Below are positions 1 through 7,847 of a stretch of 64,000 nt of DNA, one piece after another; positions within the stretch are counted from its first letter, which is position 1; each line of letters starts with the position of its first letter. The DNA comes from Gimesia chilikensis (GTDB taxonomy: Bacteria; Planctomycetota; Planctomycetia; Planctomycetales; Planctomycetaceae), in assembly GCF_007744075.1 (NCBI RefSeq), contig NZ_CP036266.1, forward strand, positions 3,767,748-3,831,747. The letters are read 5' to 3'. Made by a program: the position numbers and the translations under genes. The notes under the pieces are model-generated. The model was not told the DNA's origin, ran no database searches, and saw only the letters and a program-made list of their open reading frames with translations.

Positions 1-143
1 ATGAGAAACTGTTAAACGTTTCAACGATGGTTTTTGACCGGCCCACACTCGACCAGATCAATTGGGAGAACTTCCGGCATGTCGATCTCACTTCAATTGC
101 CGCTGATTTCACATTTCATGAAGTCGTCAATCGGTCTGAGTGA
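1..143 (+). CDS. C-terminal end of an unrecognised protein (partial, runs off left edge)
   Basis: The frame ending in TGA at 141-143 is open back to the window edge and gives about 46 plausible residues containing LDQINWENFRHVDL and ending VVNRSE. The mix of hydrophobic and charged residues looks like real protein. Only the tail is visible, so no family or function can be assigned. It lies just upstream of the first copy of a 19-base direct repeat and of the orphan gene at 350. Confidence 0.55.
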   Translation, partial: EKLLNVSTMVFDRPTLDQINWENFRHVDLTSIAADFTFHEVVNRSE

Positions 144-208
144 TCAAACTGAGTATGCCCGGCCTGTCAGATCTGCCAGACGAATCACGCGACGTCTAAA
201 ATAAGTGG

Positions 209-227
209 CGCGCCGGTCAGGATACCG
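209..227 (+). repeat. 19-base direct repeat, copy 1
   Basis: The sequence cgcgccggtcaggataccg occurs here and again, identical and in the same orientation, at 747-765. The two copies bracket the gene at 350-742. Flanking bases differ, so the identity is limited to these 19 bases. Confidence 0.8.
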
Positions 228-349
228 TGGAACGCTGAAAATCAGTTCTGCAATCAGAACGACTGCTTGGACAACCACAACCACACCGCTATACTGAAAA
301 CGCGTAGTGGCATCGTTGATGTTTTCAGGAGTGGAAAGCGGGTTAAGGA

Positions 350-742
350 ATGTGGCAGATTGTTCCAGGAGAGTCCGTCGGACCATTCGAATTCGGCCGT
401 GAGCCAGTTGAATATTTTGATATCCTCACGGGAGCTTTCAAAAAGTTCAGACGCTTTCCCAACGATGCTGAAATCTATGCATTCGGTGAAAATCGTGTGC
501 ACTTGAAAGTCGACGATCAGAATCGGATTATTGAGATCTCCATCTTTCGCCCTCATGAACTCTATCTGGGGGATCTGCAGCTGTTGGATCAACCACTCCA
601 GGAGCTCGCTATTGCCCTCAATGCTACGAACTATCTGTTTGAGTCCGTCGATGTAGGACTGGAAAGCGATCAACTGGGCATCGTTCTGGTCGAAGTTGAT
701 GACAAAATCGACGGTGTCGAGGTCCGTGTGCTTTCTGCTTAA
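350..742 (+). CDS. Hypothetical protein, 130 residues, possible immunity-type protein
   Basis: A soluble, acidic protein with no signal peptide or membrane segment. It opens MWQIVPGESVGPFEFG and then alternates short beta-like hydrophobic stretches with charged turns, ending VEVRVLSA. I do not recognise a named family. Small acidic alpha/beta proteins of this look are often immunity partners of polymorphic toxins, but no toxin is visible in the 143 bases of neighbouring gene. The ATG at 350 directly abuts a purine-rich stretch (aagga) that is too close to act as a standard ribosome site; the gtggaaagcggg stretch further up is a better candidate. The gene sits exactly between the two copies of a direct repeat, which suggests an insertable or duplicated unit. 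Confidence 0.6.
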   Translation: MWQIVPGESVGPFEFGREPVEYFDILTGAFKKFRRFPNDAEIYAFGENRVHLKVDDQNRIIEISIFRPHELYLGDLQLLDQPLQELAIALNATNYLFESVDVGLESDQLGIVLVEVDDKIDGVEVRVLSA

Positions 743-746
743 GTCC

Positions 747-765
747 CGCGCCGGTCAGGATACCG
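747..765 (+). repeat. 19-base direct repeat, copy 2
   Basis: Identical to 209-227. It begins 4 bases after the stop codon of the gene at 350-742, so the repeat-to-repeat unit (538 bases) holds essentially that one gene. Confidence 0.8.
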
Positions 766-913
766 CTGCCCCACAACCCATCACCAGCGATTGATAAGTC
801 AATCCTGTCCCGCTTTCGCCGTCGGCAGGCTTGGGTCTCTCCCCGCGGATCGAGTACAATGCCCCTTGCCACTTTTGAATTCTGATGACCGCCAACACAG
901 AATAGCGCCGCGT

Positions 914-3148
914 ATGTATGAGACTGCTACACTGGGATATCGCCTGCGACGCGATATGACCGCCAGCCTGGTGATTTTCCTCGCCGCCCTGCCCCTTTGT
1001 CTGGGTATTGCCCTCGCCTCGAATGCCCCCCTGATTTCCGGTTTGATCTCGGGCATCATCGGCGGAATCGTCGTCGGCTCACTGAGCCATTCGCAGACCA
1101 GCGTCAGTGGACCGGCGGCGGGACTGACAGCAGTCGTCGCTACACAGATCGCCCTGCTCGGCTCCTTCGAAGCCTTTTTGCTGGCGGTTGCCCTGGGAGG
1201 ATTGTTGCAGGTGATCGCCGGCCTTTGTCGTGCCGGCTTCATCTCGATGTTCATTCCCTCCGGCGTCGTGAAAGGCATGCTGACCGGGATCGGCCTGCTG
1301 CTGATCCTCAAACAGCTGCCTTACCTGATCGGTCATGACGGTCTGCAGACAAACGGTTCACTGAGCGCTGCTCCTCAAAATCTGGGACTCTATCAGAGCC
1401 TGGTCTCGCTCTCCGACCTCGACTGGCACGCAGGCGCGACTGTGATTGGGCTCCTTTCGGTGCTGCAGCTGATCCTCTGGGATCGCATTCCCGTCCTCAA
1501 ACGGTCCGCGATCCCCGGTCCGCTGATCTCTGTCGTCCTGGGAGTCGCTATCAGCCAGCTCTGGTTCAGTGGACTGGGCGCCGCCTGGCGGATTCCCAAC
1601 CCGCAACTGGTCCAGGTGCCGGTCTTCAACAACCCCGCGGAATACGGGGCGATCCTCGTCTTCCCCGACTTTTCGCTGCTCACCGATAGTAAGGTCTACA
1701 TCGCGGCACTGACGATCGCGATTGTCGCCTCACTGGAGACACTGCTCAACCTGGAAGCCGTGGACCGCCTCGATCCCCAGCAACGGCACTCCCCCCGCAG
1801 TCGGGAACTGTTTGCCCAGGGGGTCGGCAATATCACCGCAGGTCTGACCGGTGGGCTCCCCGTGACCTCGGTCATCGTCCGCAGTTCGTTGAACATCAAC
1901 TCGGGTGGCCAGACGAAACTCTCCGCGATTCTGAACGGCGGCCTGCTGCTGGGATGTTTTCTGCTGATCCCCCAGGTGTTGAACCTGATCCCGCTCGCCT
2001 GCCTGGCTGGAATTCTGCTTGTCACCGGCTACAAGCTGGCCAGCCCGGCACTGATCCGACAGATGTACCAGGCCGGCCGCTATCAGTTCATCCCCTATTC
2101 CTGCACCGCCTTCTTCATCGTGGTGACCGATATCCTCACCGGCATCCTGCTGGGCCTGGCAACCAGCATCAGCTTCATCCTCTACAGCAACATGCGCTGC
2201 CCGCTGCACCGTGTCCTCGAAAAGCATGTCGGCGGCGATGTGTTACGCATCGAACTCGCGAACCAGGTCAGCTTTTTCAACCGGGCCGCCATCGAACGCG
2301 CCCTGCTCGAAGTACCGCGCGACGGCTTCGTGGTCATCGATGGTCGTAAAACCGACTTTATCGATCCGGACGTCCTCAGCCTGTTACACGACTTTCAGAA
2401 CATCACCGCCCCCGCGCGGGGTATCCGCGTGAGTCTCCAGGGATTCCGCGAACGCTACGACCCGGCTGGTGAAATTCAGACGATCGATTATTCCCAGACA
2501 GAACTCCGCGGACAACTCACTCCCGATGATGTCTTACGCCTGCTGATGGAAGGCAATCAGCGATTCCGCGCTGGTGTACTTACCCGCGGAGAATCACAAC
2601 AGAATTCAGCGGGAGAACCCTACGCTCAGAACTCTTTCGTGACGATCCTGAGTTGTATCGACTGCTATATGCCAGTGGAATCCATCTTCGATCTGCGGCC
2701 CGACAACATCTGCAGTGTGCAGGTCGCCGGCAACGTGATTGATACCGAAGTCGTGAATAACCTCGAATATGGCTGCATCCTCTCCGGCACCCCACTTCTA
2801 CTGGTTCTGGGACACACCCGCTGTGGCGCCATCCGGGCCTCGCTGGCACAGCAGCAACCCGGACTCCCGGAAGACAGAGGCAATAACCAGCACCTGAATC
2901 AGGTCGTCAATCTGATATCAGAGTCGATCCAGGAAGAGACTGACAGCAAAGCACCAGTAGATTCCCCGGAGCAGAATTCACTCTCCTCCACGCAGGTCAG
3001 TCACCGGAATGTCCTGCGGGCCGTCGCAGCCATTCTGGCTTCCAGCGATCAGATCCGCGAACGCGTCCAGGCCGGCACGCTGGGAGTCGTCGGAGCCGTC
3101 TACCATGACGACACCGGCGTTGTCGAACTCCTGAAGGAAGAACCATAA
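914..3148 (+). CDS. SulP-family anion transporter fused to a STAS domain and a beta-carbonic anhydrase-like domain
   Basis: The ATG at 914 gives 744 residues starting directly before the first membrane segments; the frame is open further upstream (to 791), but that extension looks non-coding. Residues about 10-400 are a SulP/Sulfate_transp membrane domain with many hydrophobic helices and the glycine-rich SGLISGIIGGIV and SVSGPAAG stretches. A STAS-like domain follows at about 437-535 and a beta-carbonic anhydrase domain at about 540-735. Zinc ligands are visible as C581, H634 and C637 (GHTRCG), with D583. The usual C-x-D-x-R becomes C-I-D-C-Y, so the dyad arginine is replaced by Y585. Transporter-anhydrase fusions of this order are known in several bacteria and suggest bicarbonate uptake or export coupled to CO2 hydration. 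The substrate (bicarbonate or sulfate) is inference, and the anhydrase half may be impaired. Confidence 0.9.
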   Translation: MYETATLGYRLRRDMTASLVIFLAALPLCLGIALASNAPLISGLISGIIGGIVVGSLSHSQTSVSGPAAGLTAVVATQIALLGSFEAFLLAVALGGLLQVIAGLCRAGFISMFIPSGVVKGMLTGIGLLLILKQLPYLIGHDGLQTNGSLSAAPQNLGLYQSLVSLSDLDWHAGATVIGLLSVLQLILWDRIPVLKRSAIPGPLISVVLGVAISQLWFSGLGAAWRIPNPQLVQVPVFNNPAEYGAILVFPDFSLLTDSKVYIAALTIAIVASLETLLNLEAVDRLDPQQRHSPRSRELFAQGVGNITAGLTGGLPVTSVIVRSSLNINSGGQTKLSAILNGGLLLGCFLLIPQVLNLIPLACLAGILLVTGYKLASPALIRQMYQAGRYQFIPYSCTAFFIVVTDILTGILLGLATSISFILYSNMRCPLHRVLEKHVGGDVLRIELANQVSFFNRAAIERALLEVPRDGFVVIDGRKTDFIDPDVLSLLHDFQNITAPARGIRVSLQGFRERYDPAGEIQTIDYSQTELRGQLTPDDVLRLLMEGNQRFRAGVLTRGESQQNSAGEPYAQNSFVTILSCIDCYMPVESIFDLRPDNICSVQVAGNVIDTEVVNNLEYGCILSGTPLLLVLGHTRCGAIRASLAQQQPGLPEDRGNNQHLNQVVNLISESIQEETDSKAPVDSPEQNSLSSTQVSHRNVLRAVAAILASSDQIRERVQAGTLGVVGAVYHDDTGVVELLKEEP

Positions 3149-3163
3149 GGCGAGTAACTCAAT

Positions 3164-3193
3164 CCGTTGTGGAAGCTTTCCACATCAGAACGG
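3164..3193. terminator. Hairpin between convergent genes, possible bidirectional terminator
   Basis: tgtggaa (3168-3174), loop gct, ttccaca (3178-3184) form a perfect 7-bp stem, and ccgtt/aacgg (3164-3168 and 3189-3193) can extend it across an internal loop. It lies between the stop at 3148 on the plus strand and the stop at 3185 on the minus strand. There is no T-tract on either side, so termination is inferred only from position. Confidence 0.4.
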
Positions 3194-6100
3194 CAGTAAT
3201 TCACTCTCTTCCGAGGCAGAGCTGAAATACAGGTCCAGGCTCTCGTCCCAGTCGATTTCCTTACGAACTCCCGGCAACAGTGTTTCTTCCATCACCCCGT
3301 CATCGCTGTGGTCGAAACCGAGAACATGTCCGAGTTCGTGCTGGATCACCGTCCAGAGATCGACGAGTCCGAACGCCTCACTCTCAGGCAAGGCGATGAG
3401 AGTCAATGCGCTGTCAGGCTGATACTCGGAATGGTCCAGGGGCGTCGCATCCACAAACCAGCCCAAGCCTGCGGCATCCAGATCGACGTAGATCGTATTC
3501 CCCACAGCCCGCCCCAGCGCTCCGTCTTCCAGATCGACCACCTGAATCTCGATGGCTTTCAGCTGAGATTGATCCAGCTCTGGATGTTGGGAGGCCAGGC
3601 TGGTGATGGCTGTCTCCAGCATCATGTCGGCTGATGATTGTGCCAGGCTCTCCGCTGGTTCTTCATATGAGGACACCGTTGCTACCACCAGATTATTATT
3701 CCAGGCATCTGGATAATTACTGGGGTAGGTCACATTAGGGTCCAATTGTTTCTGCTTTCCATAGTTACTGGCGAACAGAATCAGGTCTCTGAAATTCACG
3801 CGATCGCTCTGATCAAAATCGGAAACCCACGCATAATCCGACCCTGACTGGCTGGGAATGTCACCATAAACGCTGACAAACAGAATCAGGTCCCGAAAAG
3901 AAATCGCTCCGTCATCATTCAGATCGTAGGGATTTGCCCAGACATCAGTTCCGGTAAACGCATTCACGGACGCGCTGGCGGGATCTCCGGAAACAAGACT
4001 GACCAGCGGCGAACCAAGAGTAAAGTCCAAAGCGTGCGGTCCGATTGACTGTTGAGCATAATCAATATCAACCCCATCTCCCTCCAGCGATTCAAATTGA
4101 ATGCGAGCCACGAGCAGATGCCGGGAAATCCCCAGGCCCGTCGTGTCCGTTTCGGCGGTCAGGTTTTCAATCACGCCCCCTGCATCATTGATTGTACCGC
4201 CCTGGTTCAGGTTGAAGGCGGCTCCATATTCGATCGACGTGGGAGTAAAATAATCGGTCTGGTAGTTTAAATCGAAGTCGGTGGAGAGAATGCCCTGGCT
4301 GTCGACGCTACTCGTGTCCACCCAGATTTCCAGCCAGAATGAGGACCATTCTTCAATCCAGTCCAGACTGTCCGGCAAGACGTCGACTTCACCGTTGGAG
4401 TCCACTGTTGTGGCCTCGCCGACCACCCGCATATCGAAGTTGACCGGAGTCGAATTCTCCACGGTCACCACGAAGGTCCGTTGAAAAAATCCATTATCAT
4501 CGGTCGTGTTCAGGTCGCCATCCAGGCCTCCGTCTTCAACGGTGACGGTCACTGTTGCAGAACCAGTCGCATCCGTAACGGGGGTGAACGACAGGCTGGC
4601 AGTGCTGTCTGGCGAGGAATAGATAACGCCCGGATCCGGAATCAAACTGGTGTTATCGCTGGAAGCAGTCACCCGCAGAGGCAGAGGATTATAGCCACTG
4701 GCCATAATTCCGGACAGATTCACGATCTGCTCACCGGAATTAATACCCAGGGCCAGCGGGGCGATCTCATCCAGCATCTGACCCGGAAACCCGTCTACCT
4801 GCGAACCGACCAGTACGATTCCCTCATTGTAAGCGATGTAAAATCTGCCATTGATATCATCGACGGTGATTTCGGGATAGGCGTAGTTTGTTGTTGCAAA
4901 ACTGAAGCTGTTATTGGTCGTGGGAAAGCCAAAGGTGCCGGTAGTCCCGTCACCAAACGACACCACCCATTCGTCGTCACCGAAAGTGCCAGTAACGCTG
5001 CGGGTCAGTATCAGAAAGTTTCCACTGGATAAGGTGACGATTCCAAAATTTCCAAGACGATCCCAATTTGCGGGCCCGATGAGACTGTTGGATGTGGTAA
5101 TTGGACCAACAACGCCGGTAGCTGCATCGCCAAATGTGAATGCACCCGGGTCCGCGTCTCCACCATTGTCCCAGATGGTGCTGTGGATCAGGAAATTTCC
5201 GTTCGCCAGAATCTTAATGGGATCATAAAAGTATCCGACTTTGTCCGACATGGAAGAACCGACAAGGCTGTTACTGGCAGAGACTGCCCCTGTTGTGCCG
5301 CTGGACCCGTCACCCAGGGTAATCGCCCCGGCATCTTCGATGACGCCGTTATCCCAGTTGGGAGATTTGACCAGGTAGTTTCCATTGGGCAAAGCAATCA
5401 CAGATTCTTCAAACAGGTCGCCTACCCAGTCCCCCGCAGTGGTTCCGTACAGACTGTTGGAAGTCGTGACAGCACCGGAGATACCTGTGGTTCCATTTCC
5501 CCAGGTGACGGCTCCGGCATCGCTGATGGCTCCATTATTCCAGACGGTACTGCTGACAACATAGTTCCCGTTGGCCAGGGCAGTCACTCCCCCGCTGCCC
5601 ACCGAATCATTGTAGGATGTTCCTACCAGGCTGTTCGCAGCAGAGACAACACCGATCGTGCCTGTGGTACCATTCCCCCACGTGGCGGCTCCGGCATCTT
5701 CTTCCGTTCCGTTATCCCAGAAGCGACTGGCAACGACGTAGTTACCGTTTGTTAAAGCGTAGACATCTTCGCCCACATTATCATAATCAGAAGCGCCGAT
5801 CAGACTGTTCGCGGCTGACATGACTCCTACTACGCCGGTCGTGCCGTCTCCAAACGTCACTGCACCGGCTTCCATCACCGTGTCACTGCTCCAGTAAGGA
5901 TCATAGACGACATAATTTCCGTTGCTTAGTACGAGAACATTACTCAAACCCTGATAATCATAATCTCCAACCAGGCTGTTGGTGGCAGAGACTTCTCCCA
6001 CGGTGCCGTTCGTGCCATCTCCCCAGGTAACCGCTCCTGCATCTTCAATGGAGCCATTATCCCATTCATAACTGCTGACCAGATAGTTGCCGTTTTCCAG

Positions 6101-7192
6101 TGGCGTCACAGAATCGCCGACCTGGTCATAATCTAAGCTTCCCACCAGACTGTTAGCTGCTGAAATTTCTCCGGTGACGCCGGTCGTCCCGTCGCCAAAG
6201 GTGACCGCGCCGACGTCGGTTTGTGTATCACTGTCCCAGTAGGGACTGCTGACCACATAGTTTCCATTGGAAAGGGCATGGATGTAACCGTAGCCCGCCA
6301 GGTCATATGCGCTGGTACCTACCAGGCTGTTACTGGAACTGACTTCTCCCGTGACACCTGTCGTGCCGCTACCCCAGGTGACTGCTCCCGCATCTTCAAC
6401 CAGTCCGTTGTCCCAGTTGGAATTCATGACGACATAATTACCATTGGTCAGCACCGTCACACCATATACTCCAAACAAATCGTAATCGGAAGTTCCGACC
6501 AGACTGTTACTGGAGGACACGAGTCCCGTGATTCCCGTGGTGCCATCCACAAAAGTGATCGCGCCCGCCTCCACAGCCGATCCATTACTCCAGTAGGAAC
6601 TGATCACCAGGAAATTGCCGTTGGGGAGCACAGTGATATCATCACCCACAGCATCATAATCGCTGCCTCCCACCAGGCTGTTCGCAGAGGAGACTACTCC
6701 GCTCACCCCGGTAACACCGTTTCCAAAGGTCATGGCTCCGGCATCTTCAATGGAACCGTCATCCCATTCGGAACTGCCGACCACAAAGTTCCCATTGGGG
6801 AGAGCATAAATATCATCCCCCACGTAGTCATAATCGCTTGAACCAATCAAGGTGCTGATCAGCTCACCGGTGGTCCCGTTAAACAGGTATACCGCACCGG
6901 CATCTGTTCCCCCAGCGTCATCTCCCGGAGACGAGATCACAACATTCCCAGTACTCAAGGGAAGGATCTGTGTGCCGAATCCGTTATATGGAGACGGATT
7001 CGGGTCAATAAACGCAGTAAAAGCAGCGGTGAGCAGCGTGCGATCTTCCAGCAGCTCGATCCGGGAACGAGGAGAGATCGCTTTGCGTTTTCCTTTTGGT
7101 GAAGCGGAACGCCTCAACCAGTCTGAAATTTTGTTTTGTAAGAAATGAGTGAACCAGCTAGAGTTGTAGACGGAGATCGATTTAGATTGCAT
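3185..7192 (-). CDS. Giant surface protein: 11 tandem repeats, cohesin-like region, dockerin-like repeats and a metzincin zinc site
   Basis: 1335 residues. Near residue 47 is LLEDRTLLTA, the LExRxLLxA motif found near the N-terminus of many planctomycete exported proteins. Residues about 110-760 hold 11 repeats of 57-62 residues, each built on the pattern SLVGtsDYDxVGD, LPNGNYVVsS, W-DNG--eDAGAvTwGdGTTG and S-a-NS; they resemble the DUF5650-type repeat. A beta-rich region (about 800-915) and a cohesin-like stretch (about 917-1057) follow. Around 1088-1152 are two dockerin-like calcium loops (DLNDDGAISFRDLILF and DFDQSDRVNFRDLILF). The C-terminus carries HELGHVLGFDH and a nearby Met (GVM), the HExxHxxGxxH zinc site of metzincins, so it may be an active or self-processing metalloprotease. 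The combination suggests a cell-surface or secreted protein assembled through calcium-dependent domains. Confidence 0.85.
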   Translation of the reverse strand: MQSKSISVYNSSWFTHFLQNKISDWLRRSASPKGKRKAISPRSRIELLEDRTLLTAAFTAFIDPNPSPYNGFGTQILPLSTGNVVISSPGDDAGGTDAGAVYLFNGTTGELISTLIGSSDYDYVGDDIYALPNGNFVVGSSEWDDGSIEDAGAMTFGNGVTGVSGVVSSANSLVGGSDYDAVGDDITVLPNGNFLVISSYWSNGSAVEAGAITFVDGTTGITGLVSSSNSLVGTSDYDLFGVYGVTVLTNGNYVVMNSNWDNGLVEDAGAVTWGSGTTGVTGEVSSSNSLVGTSAYDLAGYGYIHALSNGNYVVSSPYWDSDTQTDVGAVTFGDGTTGVTGEISAANSLVGSLDYDQVGDSVTPLENGNYLVSSYEWDNGSIEDAGAVTWGDGTNGTVGEVSATNSLVGDYDYQGLSNVLVLSNGNYVVYDPYWSSDTVMEAGAVTFGDGTTGVVGVMSAANSLIGASDYDNVGEDVYALTNGNYVVASRFWDNGTEEDAGAATWGNGTTGTIGVVSAANSLVGTSYNDSVGSGGVTALANGNYVVSSTVWNNGAISDAGAVTWGNGTTGISGAVTTSNSLYGTTAGDWVGDLFEESVIALPNGNYLVKSPNWDNGVIEDAGAITLGDGSSGTTGAVSASNSLVGSSMSDKVGYFYDPIKILANGNFLIHSTIWDNGGDADPGAFTFGDAATGVVGPITTSNSLIGPANWDRLGNFGIVTLSSGNFLILTRSVTGTFGDDEWVVSFGDGTTGTFGFPTTNNSFSFATTNYAYPEITVDDINGRFYIAYNEGIVLVGSQVDGFPGQMLDEIAPLALGINSGEQIVNLSGIMASGYNPLPLRVTASSDNTSLIPDPGVIYSSPDSTASLSFTPVTDATGSATVTVTVEDGGLDGDLNTTDDNGFFQRTFVVTVENSTPVNFDMRVVGEATTVDSNGEVDVLPDSLDWIEEWSSFWLEIWVDTSSVDSQGILSTDFDLNYQTDYFTPTSIEYGAAFNLNQGGTINDAGGVIENLTAETDTTGLGISRHLLVARIQFESLEGDGVDIDYAQQSIGPHALDFTLGSPLVSLVSGDPASASVNAFTGTDVWANPYDLNDDGAISFRDLILFVSVYGDIPSQSGSDYAWVSDFDQSDRVNFRDLILFASNYGKQKQLDPNVTYPSNYPDAWNNNLVVATVSSYEEPAESLAQSSADMMLETAITSLASQHPELDQSQLKAIEIQVVDLEDGALGRAVGNTIYVDLDAAGLGWFVDATPLDHSEYQPDSALTLIALPESEAFGLVDLWTVIQHELGHVLGFDHSDDGVMEETLLPGVRKEIDWDESLDLYFSSASEESELLPF

Positions 7193-7442
7193 AAAACCAT
7201 AGATCCAACTGAGGGGGCATATTCAAAGTTAGGAGATGTGCGCTGGGTACTGAATCTCGTTTAGCATCGTGATAATAAAGCTACCCGAAATTGATCTGAG
7301 TATGCAAGCAATATTTCAAACTGGTCTTACGGGTGTACAGTGAATGCCTCCGCATGAGTTGTCATTGAAGCTCGAAGACACATCTTGAGACAGAATTGTG
7401 TGCAGGGATGAAGACTATCAGCACACTTGTTGGAATGTGACC

Positions 7443-7667
7443 ATGAACACTCACCCCGCGTGGATATTAATCGGAGTTGGACTATTCATCGCCGCTATTG
7501 GTCTGTTCTGGCTGCTCGGCCCCTCGCTGCCCTGGATCGGAAAACTGCCCGGCGATATCGCGGTTGAACGGGAAAACGTCCGCTTCTATTTTCCCCTGAC
7601 GACCTGCATCCTGCTCAGCTTATTGCTGACGGGAATCGTGTGGGTGATCCGCTTCTTCTCGAAGTGA
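7443..7667 (+). CDS. DUF2905 family small membrane protein
   Basis: 74 residues with two hydrophobic helices. The pattern ([18 protein letters not shown], then [20 protein letters not shown], then a second helix) matches the DUF2905 family, whose function is unknown. The ATG at 7443 gives the usual family length; an in-frame start at 7398 would add an implausible cysteine-containing leader. Its last 48 bases overlap the 3' end of ccoS on the opposite strand. Confidence 0.85.
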   Translation: MNTHPAWILIGVGLFIAAIGLFWLLGPSLPWIGKLPGDIAVERENVRFYFPLTTCILLSLLLTGIVWVIRFFSK

Positions 7668-7847
7668 AGTATCACTCTCGGTAGCAGGCCTGTGACGCGG
7701 ACGCCGCCGTTCGTCGTCTTCCAGCATGCGGAGTGCCGGCGTGTCGAGGTCATCGTATTGACCACGTGACACCGTCCACACGAACGCGATGACAGCCGCC
7801 AGGGCGAGCAGAATGGCAACCGGGAGGGCGATATACAATACGCTCAT
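7620..7847 (-). CDS. ccoS: cbb3-type cytochrome oxidase assembly protein CcoS
   Basis: 75 residues: one N-terminal membrane helix ([21 protein letters not shown]) followed by the conserved [18 protein letters not shown], which is the CcoS hallmark, and a charged tail. CcoS is required for cofactor insertion into cbb3 oxidase. It is the last gene of the cco operon and its ATG overlaps the ccoI stop codon by four bases (atga), indicating translational coupling. Confidence 0.92.
   Translation of the reverse strand: MSVLYIALPVAILLALAAVIAFVWTVSRGQYDDLDTPALRMLEDDERRRPRHRPATESDTSLREEADHPHDSRQQ

Noticed and set aside
144-386. Open frame of 80 residues on the minus strand
   Set aside because: Overlaps the start of the orphan gene, has no recognisable pattern and starts in low-complexity DNA.
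791-913. Longer N-terminus for the SulP-anhydrase fusion
   Set aside because: The added residues do not look like a signal or a membrane segment, and the ATG at 914 lies directly before the transporter domain.
7620-7667. Overlap of the DUF2905 gene and ccoS as a possible error
   Set aside because: Both frames are supported by family motifs; a tail-to-tail overlap of 48 bases is plausible.
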